Origin: Azospirillum formosense | GTDB taxonomy: Bacteria; Pseudomonadota; Alphaproteobacteria; Azospirillales; Azospirillaceae | Direction of reading: 5' to 3' | Length of the DNA stretch: 64,000 nt | Assembly: GCF_040500525.1 (NCBI RefSeq) | Contig: NZ_CP159402.1 | Coordinates: forward strand, 186,001 to 250,000 | In this document: positions 46,833-56,649 of the stretch, one piece after another | Layout: the number at the start of each line of letters is the position of its first letter | How positions within the stretch are numbered: the first letter of the stretch is position 1 | Notes under the pieces: generated by a model | What the model saw: the letters and a program-made list of their open reading frames with translations, nothing else | Told to the model about the DNA's origin: nothing | Databases searched by the model: none | Position numbers and translations under genes: made by a program

Positions 46833-47963
46833 ATGACTGATCGTGCGATCTGGCTTGAGGCTCTGGTCTCCGCCAACGGCGCCGCTCACGCTCTGCTTGG
46901 GCTGGACGCTCGGCTTCTCGTGGTCAACCAAGCCTTCGCGGCGGCCTTCGGCTGTCTGCCGGAGGAGGTGGAGGGCAGGGAGCTGACCGACCTGGGCGTT
47001 CCGGCGGCCATCGTTTCCCAGGTCGAGGCGCAGGTCCGCCGTGCCGTCCTCACCGGCGCGCCGGTGTCCGCCTTCGGCCTGCTGCCCCGGGGCGAAATGG
47101 TGCTGAGCCCGGTGCGCGACGCGGACGGGGCGATCACCGCGGTCGCCGCCATCGCCGACACCAACGCCGCCGCCCTGGCCGCCGCCCGCGCCGAGGCCGA
47201 GCGCGCGAAGGCCGAGACCGAGCGGGTCCGCCAGGAGGCCGAGACGGGGCGCACCGCCATCGGGCGCTTCCTGTCCGCCGCCAGCCACGACCTGCGCCAG
47301 CCCTTCCAGGCCATGCACCTGTTCCATCATCTGCTGATGGGCCGCCTGACCGATCCCGGCGCGCGCGATCTCGGCGAGAAGCTGGAGATGTCGATCGAGG
47401 CGGCGGAGGCGCTTCTGCGCGCCCTGCTGGACGTTTCGAAGCTGGAGGCCGGGCTGGTCCGGACTCAGGTGCAGACCTTCCCCATCGACGAGACGCTGAG
47501 CCGCCTGCTCAACGAGTTCGCGCCGGAGGCCGACGCCAAGGCCCTGCGCTTCAACGTCCGCCCCGCGGATGCGGAGGTGAGCACGGACCCGGTTCTGCTG
47601 GAGCAGCTTCTGCGCCCGATCCTGTCCAACGCCCTGCGTTTCACCGAGTCGGGCGGCGTGCTGCTGGCGGCGCGGCGGCGCGGCGCGGCGTTGCGCATCG
47701 AGGTGTGGGACACCGGCCTCGGCATCGCCCCCGCCGACCAGTCGGCGATCTTCGACGACTTCCACCAACTCGGCAACCCGAACCGCGACCGGCGGCACGG
47801 GCTGGGGCTCGGCCTTGCCATCGTCCGGCGCCTGGCGGCGCTGCTGGGCCTGCCGGTCTCGCTGCGCTCGGTGCCCGGCAAGGGCTCGGTCTTCGCGGTG
47901 GACGTCCCGCTGGCGACGGTGAGCGCCGCGGACCTGCCGGTCGCGAGCAGCAGCGCGGCGTGA
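46833..47963 (+). CDS. Orphan sensor histidine kinase (PAS-HisKA-HATPase)
   Basis: A 376-residue cytoplasmic kinase. Residues about 8-120 are a PAS-like domain, a coiled coil rich in Ala, Glu and Arg follows (about 125-165), then the phosphoacceptor SAASHDLRQPFQAMHLF and the ATPase with NALRFTESGG (N box), DTGLGIAP (G1) and GLGLGLAIV (G2). The HDLRQP form of the H box belongs to a kinase group often fused to a receiver; here none is attached and no regulator is adjacent. An in-frame start at 46761 would add 24 residues. Confidence 0.92.
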   Translation: MTDRAIWLEALVSANGAAHALLGLDARLLVVNQAFAAAFGCLPEEVEGRELTDLGVPAAIVSQVEAQVRRAVLTGAPVSAFGLLPRGEMVLSPVRDADGAITAVAAIADTNAAALAAARAEAERAKAETERVRQEAETGRTAIGRFLSAASHDLRQPFQAMHLFHHLLMGRLTDPGARDLGEKLEMSIEAAEALLRALLDVSKLEAGLVRTQVQTFPIDETLSRLLNEFAPEADAKALRFNVRPADAEVSTDPVLLEQLLRPILSNALRFTESGGVLLAARRRGAALRIEVWDTGLGIAPADQSAIFDDFHQLGNPNRDRRHGLGLGLAIVRRLAALLGLPVSLRSVPGKGSVFAVDVPLATVSAADLPVASSSAA

Positions 47964-48169
47964 CGGGGCGGGAAACCGCACCCCCTTCATCCACCGAACG
48001 AAAAGAGAGCGTCGTCCCCGCTTGCGCCCGCCGACCCGTCCATCGGCGCCGCGCCGGGCGGTGATGGAGCGCGCATACTTCCTCCGAAGGCCGGGTCCGT
48101 TCACGGCCCGCCGCGCCCGGCGTCAGGGTCTGGGTGCGGCTGCGGCGCGGCCCGGGATCGGAGGACGGC

Positions 48170-48562
48170 ATGCATCGACTTGCAGGGCGCCGGTTGGCCA
48201 TCGGCTTGGCGGGGATGGTCATGGTCGCGTGTGCGATCCCGCCCGCCGCCGCGCAGACGACGAGCCTGGACTGGGACCAGCGCGGCTGCGTCTTCGGACC
48301 GCGGCCCGGCCTGGACCGGCTCGTGCCCGGTTACAACCCCGGTGCGCAGCCCTATTACTGCCCGCCGCCCGCCGCGCTGTACCCCGCGCCGCCGGTCGCG
48401 GCTCCGGCGGCGTCGCTCCATCTGTCGGCGCCGAGCCGTTCCTACTGCCTGCTGCGCTCCTCCGGCCTGATGGGCGACAGCCTGTCGCAATTGGCCGGCT
48501 CCCTGTGCCGGGACGACGCCGCGCTGTGGGCGCTGGCCCAGACAGGGCACCCCGAGAGATGA
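48170..48562 (+). CDS. Small exported protein of unknown function
   Basis: A 130-residue protein, not recognised. The ATG at 48170 has GGAGG nearby and yields a clear signal peptide ending near PPAAAQ. The mature chain has five Cys (two likely pairs) and a Pro-rich centre (PPPAALYPAPPVAAP), then SYCLLRSSGLMGDSLSQLAG. Periplasmic or surface location is likely. Single gene. Confidence 0.7.
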   Translation: MHRLAGRRLAIGLAGMVMVACAIPPAAAQTTSLDWDQRGCVFGPRPGLDRLVPGYNPGAQPYYCPPPAALYPAPPVAAPAASLHLSAPSRSYCLLRSSGLMGDSLSQLAGSLCRDDAALWALAQTGHPER

Positions 48563-48879
48563 CGTAAGGGGGATAGACCATACTGATACGTACGGCTGAT
48601 TGACAGCCTCCCTCTCTGTCCTTAAGGCTTGCAAAAAAGGGCAAACACTTATGCGGGGAGGAAAACCATCGATGCCGGCGCAGCACCCGTCACCACCCTA
48701 AGTCCCGTTCCGTGCGTCACGCAGGACCGCTGTCGCAACCGTGAATAGCGGGTGCGGTGCGTCCCTGCGCGCGCGTTCCGCATGCGTCATCAAATTTTCA
48801 CAAGACCGTCGCGGGACCGCAACCCGCGCCCTGCATGTCAGCACATCACGCAATCGATTGGTTCCAGGGAGAGACCACC
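48563..48879. other. Control region of the ugp operon
   Basis: About 317 bases with no gene. It contains the Pho-box-like site at 48784 and, upstream, an AT-rich part with a run of six A around 48630. GGGAGAG before 48880 is the ugpB ribosome site. Confidence 0.55.
48784..48801 (+). promoter_or_regulatory. Pho-box-like site upstream of ugpB
   Basis: GCGTCAT and TTTTCAC are separated by 4 bases, giving the 11-base periodic direct repeats of a PhoB box (consensus CTGTCAT-N4-CTGTCAC, five of seven matches in each half). It lies 80 bp before the ugpB ATG. ugp operons are PhoB-controlled in other proteobacteria. Confidence 0.5.
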
Positions 48880-50217
48880 ATGCTGACCCGCCGCAAGCTC
48901 GCCGTCTCGACGGCCGCCTTCGCGCTCGCCGCCGGTTTCACCGGCGCCGCCTACGCCCAGCAGAAGACCGTCGTCGAATTCTGGCACGGCCTGCCCCAGC
49001 CGCTCGGCGGCCAGCTCGAGCAGGTGGTGAAGGGCTTCAACGACAGCCAGGACAAGGTCCAGGTCAACCCGACCTTCAAGGGCAGCTACCCGGAGACGAT
49101 GCAGGCGGCCATCGCCGCCTTCCGCGCCGGCAACGCCCCGCACATCGTGCAGATGTTCGAGGTCGGCACCGCCACCATGCTGTCCGCCGGCCCGGCCATC
49201 AAGCCGGTGCACCAGCTGATGAGCGAGACGGGGTCGGGGCTCGACGCCGCGGCCTACATCCCGGCGGTGCGGGGCTACTACAGCTCCAAGGACGGCAAGA
49301 TGATGGCGCTGCCGTTCAACAGCTCCACCACCATCACCTTCTACAACAAGGACGCCTTCCAGAAGGCCGGGCTCGACCCCAACAAGCCGCCGGCGACCTG
49401 GCCGGAGGTGGCCGACGCGGCGCGCAAGCTGAAGGCGGCGGGCGTGACCTGCCCGATGACCTTCTCCTGGCCGACCTGGACCCAGTTCGAGCAGGTCGGC
49501 GCGCTGCACGACAAGCCCTTCGCGTCGGAGGCCAACGGCTTCGGCGGGCTGAACGCCACGCTGAAGATCAACGACCCGTTCTTCGTGAAGCATCTCCAGA
49601 CTCTGATCGACCTGCAGAAGGAAGGCGCGCTGCGCTACGGCGGTCGCGACAACGCCGCGGACTCGCTGTTCCCGTCGGGCGAATGCGCGATGATCCAGGC
49701 CTCGTCCGGCCTGCGCGGGCGCATCGTGAAGGAGGCCAAGTTCAACTGGGGCGCCGCGCCGCTGCCCTACTGGCCGGACGCCATCGCGTCGCCGAAGAAT
49801 TCGATCATCGGGGGCGCCGCCTTCTGGGTGATGACCTCGCCCAAGCGCACCGCTGACGAGTACAAGGCCGTCGCCGCCTTCTTCAGCTACCTCGCCCGTC
49901 CGGAGGTGGACGCCAAGTGGCACATGGACACCGGCTACGTCCCGGTGACGCTGCAGGGCTTCGAGCTGGCGAAGAAGGAAGGCTTCTACGAGAAGAACCC
50001 CGGCGCCGAGGTGCCGGCTGAGCAGCTCACCCGCACGGCCACCACGGAGAACACGATGGGCCTGCGGCTGGGCAACCTGCCGGAAATCCGCAACATCATC
50101 CAGGAGGAGATGGAGAAGGCGTTCCAGGGCCAGCAGACCGCCCAGCAGGCGCTGGACAACGCGGTGAAGCGCGGCGACACGGTCCTGCGCAATTTCGAGC
50201 GCGCCAACAAGAACTGA
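48880..50217 (+). CDS. ugpB: sn-Glycerol-3-phosphate ABC transporter, periplasmic binding protein
   Basis: A 445-residue family 1 solute-binding protein. The signal peptide (MLTRRKLAVSTAAFALAAGF, cut near AYA-QQ) places it in the periplasm. VVEFWHGLPQPLGGQLEQVV and TRTATTENTMGLRLGNLPEI match UgpB, and PFNSSTTITFYNKDAF is the ligand-domain segment. It captures glycerol-3-phosphate and glycerophosphodiesters for UgpAEC. First gene of the operon; a palindromic repeat separates it from ugpA, likely allowing more binding protein than membrane subunits. Confidence 0.95.
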   Translation: MLTRRKLAVSTAAFALAAGFTGAAYAQQKTVVEFWHGLPQPLGGQLEQVVKGFNDSQDKVQVNPTFKGSYPETMQAAIAAFRAGNAPHIVQMFEVGTATMLSAGPAIKPVHQLMSETGSGLDAAAYIPAVRGYYSSKDGKMMALPFNSSTTITFYNKDAFQKAGLDPNKPPATWPEVADAARKLKAAGVTCPMTFSWPTWTQFEQVGALHDKPFASEANGFGGLNATLKINDPFFVKHLQTLIDLQKEGALRYGGRDNAADSLFPSGECAMIQASSGLRGRIVKEAKFNWGAAPLPYWPDAIASPKNSIIGGAAFWVMTSPKRTADEYKAVAAFFSYLARPEVDAKWHMDTGYVPVTLQGFELAKKEGFYEKNPGAEVPAEQLTRTATTENTMGLRLGNLPEIRNIIQEEMEKAFQGQQTAQQALDNAVKRGDTVLRNFERANKN

Positions 50218-50230
50218 GTGGTTCTGTGGC

Positions 50231-50358
50231 TTGTCCCCTCTCCCCCCTGGGGAGAGGGTCAGGGTGAGGGGGGTGCGCTTTTGCCGGACGCTCCGACATG
50301 CGCAAATCCCCTCACCGCCCGCTTCGCGGGCACCCTCTCCCCGGAGGGGAGAAGGTTG
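50231..50358. repeat. Palindromic repeat between ugpB and ugpA (copy C)
   Basis: Two palindromic arms, CCCCTCTCCCCCCTGGGGAG and a CACCCTCTCCCCGGAGGGGA, flank a centre containing GCGCTTTTGCCGG and CGCTTCGCGGGC. The whole ends 11 bp before the ugpA ATG and can fold into stable hairpins in the mRNA. Related in design to the repeats at 18079 and 42361. Confidence 0.7.
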
Positions 50359-50369
50359 AAAGGGGTTCC

Positions 50370-51254
50370 ATGCAACGTCGCGTGATTTTCGACAACAGGG
50401 CGCTGCCCTACCTGCTGTTGGCGCCGCAGGTGGCGGTGACGCTGATCTTCTTCATCTGGCCGGCGGCGCAGGCGCTGTGGCAGTCGGTGCATCTCCAGGA
50501 CGCCTTCGGGCTGCGCAGCCAGTTCGTCGGGCTGGAGAACTTTCATGCGGTGCTGAGCGACCCGAACTATCTGGAGACGGTCAAAACCACCATCATCTTC
50601 AGCGCGTCGGTGACCGTCCTGTCGCTGGCCTCCGCGCTGGGGCTGGCGGTGATGGCCGATTCGAAGATACGGGCGGCGTCGGCCTACAAGACGCTGCTGA
50701 TCTGGCCCTACGCGCTGGCCCCCGCGGTGGCGGCGGTGCTGTGGATGTTCATCTTCAACCCGGACATCGGCATCCTGGGCCGCGCGCTGAACAACCTCGG
50801 CTACGCCTGGGACTACCGGCTGAACGACGGGCAGGCGCTGACCATGGTCATCCTGGCGGCGAGCTGGAAGCAGGTCTCCTACAACTTCATCTTCTTCCTG
50901 GCCGGGCTGCAGGCCATCCCGCGCTCCGTCCTCGAGGCGGCGAGCATCGACGGGGCGGGGGCGGTGCGCCGCTTCTGGACGATCACCTTCCCGCTGCTGT
51001 CGCCGACCACCTTCTTCCTGCTGGTGGTGAACATCGTCTACGCCTTCTTCGAGACCTTCGGCACGATCCACGCCCTGACCCACGGCGGGCCGGGCAAGGC
51101 CACGGAGACGCTGATCTTCCGCGTCTACCAGGACGGCGTGGTCAACCACGACCTCGGCGGCTCGTCGGCGCAGTCGGTGATCCTGATGGTCATCGTCATC
51201 GCGCTGACCGCCATCCAGTTCCGCTTCGTCGAGCGCAAGGTGCATTACTCATGA
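50370..51254 (+). CDS. ugpA: sn-Glycerol-3-phosphate ABC transporter permease
   Basis: A 294-residue permease with six spans and the cytoplasmic EAA loop, [21 protein letters not shown], that docks onto the ATPase. Related to MalF-type permeases. Chosen start [20 protein letters not shown] removes a translated piece of the repeat. Overlaps ugpE by four bases (ATGA), so the two are translated in step. Confidence 0.95.
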   Translation: MQRRVIFDNRALPYLLLAPQVAVTLIFFIWPAAQALWQSVHLQDAFGLRSQFVGLENFHAVLSDPNYLETVKTTIIFSASVTVLSLASALGLAVMADSKIRAASAYKTLLIWPYALAPAVAAVLWMFIFNPDIGILGRALNNLGYAWDYRLNDGQALTMVILAASWKQVSYNFIFFLAGLQAIPRSVLEAASIDGAGAVRRFWTITFPLLSPTTFFLLVVNIVYAFFETFGTIHALTHGGPGKATETLIFRVYQDGVVNHDLGGSSAQSVILMVIVIALTAIQFRFVERKVHYS

Positions 51255-52123
51255 CCCGCGACCGCGACACCCCGCGCTCCGGCGGGCGCCTGATGGACAT
51301 GGTCCCGCACCTGATCCTGATGCTGGGCGTCCTGATCTTCGCCTTCCCGATCTACGTGACGATCATCGGCTCGACCTGGGACGCCGCCACCATCGGGCGC
51401 GGCAACCTGCCGCTGACGCCGGGCGGGGAGATGCTGAACAACTACGCCTCGGCCTGGAGCGAATCGCAGGGCAACCGCGTCATGCACACGCCCGTGCGCA
51501 TCATGATGTGGAACAGCCTCGTCATGGCGCTGGTCATCGCGCTGGGCAAGATCGCCATCTCGATCATCTCGGCCTACGCGGTGGCCTTCTTCCGCTTCCC
51601 GCTGCGCATGGCCTTCTTCTGGATGATCTTCATCACGCTGATGCTGCCGGTGGAGGTGCGCATCATCCCGACCTACGAGGTGGTCGCCAACCTCGGCCTG
51701 ATCGACAGCTACGCCGGGCTGACCATCCCGCTGATCGCCTCGGCGACGGCGACGCTGCTGTTCCGGCAGTTCTTCCTGACCATCCCGGACGAGCTGGTGG
51801 AGGCCGCGAAGATCGACGGGGCGGGGGCGCTGCGCTTCTTCCTGGACGTGGTGCTGCCCCTGTCGCGCACCAACATCGCGGCGCTGTTCGTCATCCTCTT
51901 CATCTACGGCTGGAACCAGTATCTGTGGCCGCTGCTGATCACTAACAGCGCGGAGATGGAGACGGTGGTGATCGGCATCACCAAGATGATCGGCAACGGC
52001 GAGGCCGCGACCGACTGGAACCTCATCATGGCGACGACGGTGCTGGCCATGCTGCCGCCGGTGGCGGTGGTCGTGCTGATGCAGCGGTGGTTCGTCAAAG
52101 GCCTTGTGGACAGCGAGAAGTAA
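51251..52123 (+). CDS. ugpE: sn-Glycerol-3-phosphate ABC transporter permease
   Basis: A 290-residue, six-span permease of the MalG type. The EAA motif reads [20 protein letters not shown], and the chain ends with [14 protein letters not shown], the common end for this group. It pairs with UgpA to form the channel. The ATG overlaps the ugpA stop; ugpC follows 16 bp after its stop. Confidence 0.95.
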   Translation: MTRDRDTPRSGGRLMDMVPHLILMLGVLIFAFPIYVTIIGSTWDAATIGRGNLPLTPGGEMLNNYASAWSESQGNRVMHTPVRIMMWNSLVMALVIALGKIAISIISAYAVAFFRFPLRMAFFWMIFITLMLPVEVRIIPTYEVVANLGLIDSYAGLTIPLIASATATLLFRQFFLTIPDELVEAAKIDGAGALRFFLDVVLPLSRTNIAALFVILFIYGWNQYLWPLLITNSAEMETVVIGITKMIGNGEAATDWNLIMATTVLAMLPPVAVVVLMQRWFVKGLVDSEK

Positions 52124-52139
52124 GAAAGAACCAATCGAG

Positions 52140-53213
52140 ATGGCAACGGTCGATCTGAATCAGGTCCGCAAGTCCTACGGCTCCGTGGAGGCGATCAAGG
52201 GCATCGACATCAGCGTCGCGGACGGGGAGTTCCTCGTGCTACTCGGCCCTTCGGGCTGCGGCAAGTCCACGCTTCTGCGCATGGTCGCCGGGCTGGAGAG
52301 CATCACCGGCGGCGAGATCGCCATCGGCGGGCGGGTGGTCAACGGGCTGGAGCCCAAGGACCGCGACATCGCCATGGTGTTCCAGAACTACGCGCTCTAC
52401 CCGCACATGAGCGTGTTCGACAACATGGCCTACGGACTGAAGATCCGCGGCCTGCCCAAGGCGGAGATCCAGGCGCGCGTGGCCAAGGCCGCGGAGATCC
52501 TGGAGCTTGGCCGCTTCCTCGACCGCCGGCCCAGCCAGCTGTCGGGCGGGCAGCGCCAGCGCGTCGCCATGGGCCGCGCCATCGTGCGCGAGCCCGCCGC
52601 CTTCCTGTTCGACGAGCCGCTGTCCAACCTGGACGCCAAGCTGCGCACCCAGATGCGCGTCGAGATCAAGCGGCTCCAGGACCGGCTGGGCATCACCAGC
52701 CTCTACGTGACTCACGACCAGGTGGAGGCGATGACGCTGGCCGACCGCATCCTGGTCATGAACCACGGGGTGGCCGAGCAGATCGGCACGCCGCTGGAGG
52801 TCTACCAGCGTCCGGCCAGCCTGTTCGTGGCGGGCTTCATCGGGTCGCCGCCGATGAACGTGCTGGACGCGCGCTTCGACTCCGCCGGGCAGGCGGTGGC
52901 GCTGCCCGGCGGCACCGCCTTCCTCCTGCCGCGCCCGCGGCCCGACATGGCCGGGCGGCCGGTCAAGCTGGGCGTGCGGCCGGAGCATCTGGCCGTCACC
53001 CCCGGCGACGGACCGCTGATCGTCACGGTCGATCTGGTGGAGGCCCTGGGCGCCGACACGGTGGTCTACGGCCGCCTGCCGGACGGCGAGGCGCTGGTGG
53101 TCCGGGTCGCCGGCCTGCCGTCCTGCCGCGAGGGCGAGACCCTGCGCGTCGGCGCGCCGCCCGACGCCCTGCACCTGTTCGACGCGGAGAGCGGACGGCG
53201 CCTGCCGGATTGA
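52140..53213 (+). CDS. ugpC: sn-Glycerol-3-phosphate ABC transporter ATP-binding protein
   Basis: A 357-residue ATPase. Walker A is [10 protein letters not shown]-loop [12 protein letters not shown], signature [15 protein letters not shown], Walker [16 protein letters not shown], and the switch His is in VTHDQVEAM. The C-terminal 120 residues are the MOI/TOBE-type regulatory domain (GVRPEHLAV) that in E. coli UgpC senses phosphate through PhoU. Last gene of the ugp operon. Confidence 0.96.
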   Translation: MATVDLNQVRKSYGSVEAIKGIDISVADGEFLVLLGPSGCGKSTLLRMVAGLESITGGEIAIGGRVVNGLEPKDRDIAMVFQNYALYPHMSVFDNMAYGLKIRGLPKAEIQARVAKAAEILELGRFLDRRPSQLSGGQRQRVAMGRAIVREPAAFLFDEPLSNLDAKLRTQMRVEIKRLQDRLGITSLYVTHDQVEAMTLADRILVMNHGVAEQIGTPLEVYQRPASLFVAGFIGSPPMNVLDARFDSAGQAVALPGGTAFLLPRPRPDMAGRPVKLGVRPEHLAVTPGDGPLIVTVDLVEALGADTVVYGRLPDGEALVVRVAGLPSCREGETLRVGAPPDALHLFDAESGRRLPD

Positions 53214-53315
53214 TTGGGTGCCGGACCGAACGGGGTCGAGAGGTTGCATCCTCAGCCGCCCCATGCCCTCCTGTCGATCCGTCATGTCCCGCCGGAAACA
53301 AGGATAAGAAACGTC

Positions 53316-53921
53316 ATGAAACTCTACCTGAAGCCGGGCGCCTGCTCGCTGTCGCCGCACATCGTCCTGCGCGAAAGCGGCTTGGCCTTCGACGTCGCGG
53401 TCGTCGACCTCGCCGCCAAGACGCTGGAGGACGGCGGCGATTTCCTCGCCGTCAACCCGAAGGGCCAAGTGCCGACGCTGGCCTTCGACGACGGCGCCAT
53501 CCTGACCGAGGGCGCCGCGATCGTTCAATACGTCGCCGACCGCGTGCCGAAGAGCGGCCTGCTGCCCGCCGTCGGGACGATGGAGCGCTACCGCGTGCTG
53601 GAGTGGCTGAACTTCATCGGCACGGAGCTGCACAAGACCTTCAGCCCGCTGTTCCGCCCGACCACGCCGGACGCCTTCAAGGACATCGCCAAGCAGACGC
53701 TGACCGCCAAGCTCGCGGTGGTGGAGGCCGGGCTCGCCGGCAAGGACTACCTGACGGGCGACCGCTTCACGGTGGCCGACGCCTATGGATTCACGGTGCT
53801 GCGCTGGGCGCCGCGCGTCGGCCTGCCGCTGGACGGCTATCCGAACATCACCGCCTTCATGGCCCGCGTCGCCGCGCGCCCGGCGGTGGCCGCGGCGCTG
53901 GCGGCGGAAGGGATCGCCTGA
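53316..53921 (+). CDS. Glutathione S-transferase (beta class)
   Basis: A 201-residue cytosolic enzyme. The N-terminal thioredoxin-like part is MKLYLKPGACSLSPHIVLRE, with the beta-class Cys10 in PGACSLSPHI, followed by NPKGQVPTL and DGAILTEGAAIVQYVAD (glutathione gamma-Glu site). The helical C-domain has DYLTGDRFTVADAYGFTVL. It detoxifies electrophiles. Start chosen at 53316; AAGGA lies upstream. Single gene between ugpC and the VOC gene. Confidence 0.95.
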   Translation: MKLYLKPGACSLSPHIVLRESGLAFDVAVVDLAAKTLEDGGDFLAVNPKGQVPTLAFDDGAILTEGAAIVQYVADRVPKSGLLPAVGTMERYRVLEWLNFIGTELHKTFSPLFRPTTPDAFKDIAKQTLTAKLAVVEAGLAGKDYLTGDRFTVADAYGFTVLRWAPRVGLPLDGYPNITAFMARVAARPAVAAALAAEGIA

Positions 53922-53971
53922 CCGCTGGCCGGACGGGGAGGGGACGCACCTGTTCGATCCCGAGACAGGCC

Positions 53972-54006
53972 GGTGATTGCCCGAGTAGACTGCTCGGGCA
54001 ATCACC
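53972..54006 (+). other. Perfect 14-bp hairpin between GST and VOC genes
   Basis: GGTGATTGCCCGAG and CTCGGGCAATCACC pair fully around TAGACTG. It lies 50 bp after the GST stop and 30 bp before the VOC ATG. No T-run follows, so it is either a terminator of the U-less type, a 5' UTR element, or an operator. Confidence 0.6.
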
Positions 54007-54036
54007 AGCAGGGAGGGGGCGAAGACCCCGACGAGC

Positions 54037-54471
54037 ATGAGCGCAACCGACCGCAAACCCGTTCCGCCCTTCCACCTCGCCTTCCCCGTCCGCGACAAGG
54101 AGGAGGCGCGCGCCTTTTACGCCGGCCTGCTGGGCTGCGGGGTGGGACGGGAATCCGACCGTTGGATCGACTTCGACCTCTACGGTCATCAGGTGGTGGC
54201 CCATGTGACCGAGGAGGCCGGGACCCGCGCCACCAACCCGGTCGATGGCGAGGACGTGCCGGCCTGCCATTTCGGCGTGATCCTGGCGTGGGACGACTGG
54301 CACGCGCTGGCCGACAGGCTGAAGGCCGAAGGGGTGAAATTCCTCATCGAGCCGCAGATCCGCTTCAAGGGTCAGGCCGGCGAGCAGGCCACCATGTTCT
54401 TCCTCGACCCGAGCGGGAACGCCCTGGAGTTCAAGAGCTTCCAGGACATGGGGCAGATTTTCGCGCGGTGA
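54037..54471 (+). CDS. VOC family protein (glyoxalase/dioxygenase superfamily)
   Basis: A 144-residue single-chain VOC protein. It opens [20 protein letters not shown], with His in the first metal strand, shows [12 protein letters not shown] and the second half [12 protein letters not shown], and ends [15 protein letters not shown] with the metal Glu. This set of two His plus one Glu suits a metal-binding glyoxalase or extradiol-type enzyme. The substrate is unknown. Confidence 0.9.
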   Translation: MSATDRKPVPPFHLAFPVRDKEEARAFYAGLLGCGVGRESDRWIDFDLYGHQVVAHVTEEAGTRATNPVDGEDVPACHFGVILAWDDWHALADRLKAEGVKFLIEPQIRFKGQAGEQATMFFLDPSGNALEFKSFQDMGQIFAR

Positions 54472-54659
54472 CGCCGGCGCGATCCTTCGACGCCATCGGC
54501 ATTTCCTTCACCGTGGCGGGAAAAATCCGGCCCATGCCGCCGGTCCGGTTTTCCCCTCCGTCCCGGCGAAGGCCCGTGTTTCCGCGCCGTCGGGATGGCA
54601 TGAAAGCTGCTCATGGGAAATTGCCGAAGCCATTTCGGCGGTCAACCGTGAGGTGTTTC

Positions 54660-55175
54660 ATGAACCGCCTGCCCGCCGCCGCGCCGGGATTTGAATCGTC
54701 AAGAGCCTACGCACTGAACGGCGGCGTGGTCACCCGCTTCTCCGCGGCGACCAAGGCCACGCCGGAGATGATGGCGCGCGTCGGCGATCGCGCTTTTCAA
54801 CAGCAGATGAGAATCGCGGCGGACCCGAACGCCGTGGACCCGGCGGTCACGGCGCGAAGCCGCGCCGTGCAGGCCCACACGCTGTTCCGGCAGGGCGGTC
54901 AGGTCGTCGCCGTCGTCTGGCGGGACGGCCAGACGCAAATGAGCAATGGGCTTGCGGCGCGGCTGGACTGGAGCGCGCTGGAGCGGCAGACCGCCGCCCT
55001 GTCCGACGCGCAGCGGCGGGACGCGATCGCCGCAGCCATCACGAAACAGATGGGAGGGAGCGTCCAGGTCCAGCGCTACGGCGACAGCGGCGCCGCGCCG
55101 ACCCGTGGCGCGGTGATCGACGAGCAGGCCGCGGCGAACCGGTCGGCGGACTGGGCGATGCACGGCGGGCGGTGA
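54660..55175 (+). CDS. Protein of unknown function
   Basis: A 171-residue protein, not recognised. The ATG at 54660 has GAGGTG 5 bases away. It is Ala/Gln/Arg-rich, with no signal peptide or span, and contains LFRQGGQVVAVVWRDGQTQM (a beta hairpin-like piece) and LSDAQRRDAIAAAITKQMGG (helix). It sits between the VOC gene and the convergent helicase. No relative is evident in the window. Confidence 0.65.
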   Translation: MNRLPAAAPGFESSRAYALNGGVVTRFSAATKATPEMMARVGDRAFQQQMRIAADPNAVDPAVTARSRAVQAHTLFRQGGQVVAVVWRDGQTQMSNGLAARLDWSALERQTAALSDAQRRDAIAAAITKQMGGSVQVQRYGDSGAAPTRGAVIDEQAAANRSADWAMHGGR

Positions 55176-55212
55176 TCCCGCCGCGCACCGGACAGGCACA
55201 GGCTGTATAGAC

Positions 55213-56649
55213 TCAGGCCGCGGACCGCTTGTTGCCGCCCGGCTGGCCGCCGTGCGGGGCGGGGCGGCGGTTGTGGCGGTTCTGCTGGTTGGCCGAGGCC
55301 TTGGCCTTCAGCGGCTGGTCGCCGGTGGCGCCGGCAACCCGCGCGCCCTGCGGCGCCGGCGGCTTCGCGCCGTGGGCCTTCGGCGCCTGAGGCTTCTGGC
55401 CCTGCGGCTTGTTGCCGCCCGCCTGCTGCTGCGGCTGGCCGCGGCCCGGACGCGGCTGCTTGGGCGCCGGCTTCGGCGGCTTGGCGGAGGAGGCGTGGAT
55501 CGCCGCCACCACCGACGCGTGGTAGGGATGGTCGTGGTCCGCCGGGACCGGCTGGCGGATGGTCTTCTCGATGGCCTTCAGATAGGCCACCTCCTCCGCG
55601 TCGCAGAAGGACACCGCGCTGCCGTCGGTGCCGGCGCGGGCGGTGCGGCCGATGCGGTGGACGTAGCTTTCCGGCTCGTTCGGCAGGTCGAAGTTGATGA
55701 CGTGCGTGATGCCGTCGATGTCGATGCCGCGCGCCGCGATGTCGGTCGCCACCAGCGCCTTGAGGTCGCCGCTGCGGAAGGACTCCAGGGCGCGCACGCG
55801 GGCCGACTGCGACTTGTCGCCGTGGATCGCGTCGGCGGGGACGCCAGCCTTCTTCAGATGGTCGGCGATGCGGTCGGCGCCGTGCTTGGTGCGGGCGAAG
55901 ACGATCGTCCGCTCCATGGCGCCCTCCTGGAGGAGGTCGGCGAGAAGACGGCGCTTGTCGGCGCGCTCCACGAACAGCACGCGCTGGGCGATGCGCTCCA
56001 CCGTGGTGGACTGGGGCGCCACCTCGATCCGCTCGGCGTCGGTCAGGATGCTGTGCGCCAGCTCGACCACGGCTTCCGGCATGGTGGCGGAGAACAGCAG
56101 GGTCTGGCGCTGCTTCGGCAGGACCGCCACCACCTTCCGCACGTCGCGGATGAAGCCCATGTCGAGCATGCGGTCGGCCTCGTCCAGGACGAAGATCTCG
56201 ACCTGGTCGAGCACGCACTGCTTCTGCGCCATCAGGTCGAGCAGGCGGCCCGGAGTCGCCACCAGCACATCGGTGCCGCGGGCCAGGGCAGCGACCTGCG
56301 GGCTCTGCCCGACGCCGCCGTGGATCACGGTGCGGCGGATCGGCAGGTGGCGGCCGTAGGTGCGGAAGCTCTCGCCGATCTGCAGCGCCAGCTCGCGCGT
56401 CGGCGTCAGGATCAGCGTGCGCGGCGCCTTGGCCTGCACGCGCTTCTTGTTCTGGAACAGCCGCTGCAGGATCGGCAGGGTGAAGGCGGCGGTCTTGCCG
56501 GTGCCGGTCTGGGCGAGGCCGAGAACGTCGCGGCCCTCCAGAAGAACGGGGATGGCGCCGGCCTGGATCGGCGTGGCGGTCTGGTAACCCTCTTCGGCGA
56601 CGGCGCGCAGAAGGGGCTCGATCAGGCCGAGGCCACTGAATTCGGTCAT
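55213..56649 (-). CDS. rhlE: DEAD-box ATP-dependent RNA helicase
   Basis: A 478-residue helicase. The Q motif, [14 protein letters not shown], is followed by AQTGTGKT (I), PTRELALQI (Ia), [13 protein letters not shown] (II), LFSATMP (III), [16 protein letters not shown] (V) and [10 protein letters not shown] (VI). The last 110 residues are a Lys/Pro/Gln/Gly-rich tail ([20 protein letters not shown]) like the RNA-binding tails of RhlE. It remodels structured RNA, for example in ribosome assembly or cold. MTEFSGLGL is the family start. A frame continues open upstream for 155 codons, but without similarity. Confidence 0.94.
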   Translation of the reverse strand: MTEFSGLGLIEPLLRAVAEEGYQTATPIQAGAIPVLLEGRDVLGLAQTGTGKTAAFTLPILQRLFQNKKRVQAKAPRTLILTPTRELALQIGESFRTYGRHLPIRRTVIHGGVGQSPQVAALARGTDVLVATPGRLLDLMAQKQCVLDQVEIFVLDEADRMLDMGFIRDVRKVVAVLPKQRQTLLFSATMPEAVVELAHSILTDAERIEVAPQSTTVERIAQRVLFVERADKRRLLADLLQEGAMERTIVFARTKHGADRIADHLKKAGVPADAIHGDKSQSARVRALESFRSGDLKALVATDIAARGIDIDGITHVINFDLPNEPESYVHRIGRTARAGTDGSAVSFCDAEEVAYLKAIEKTIRQPVPADHDHPYHASVVAAIHASSAKPPKPAPKQPRPGRGQPQQQAGGNKPQGQKPQAPKAHGAKPPAPQGARVAGATGDQPLKAKASANQQNRHNRRPAPHGGQPGGNKRSAA

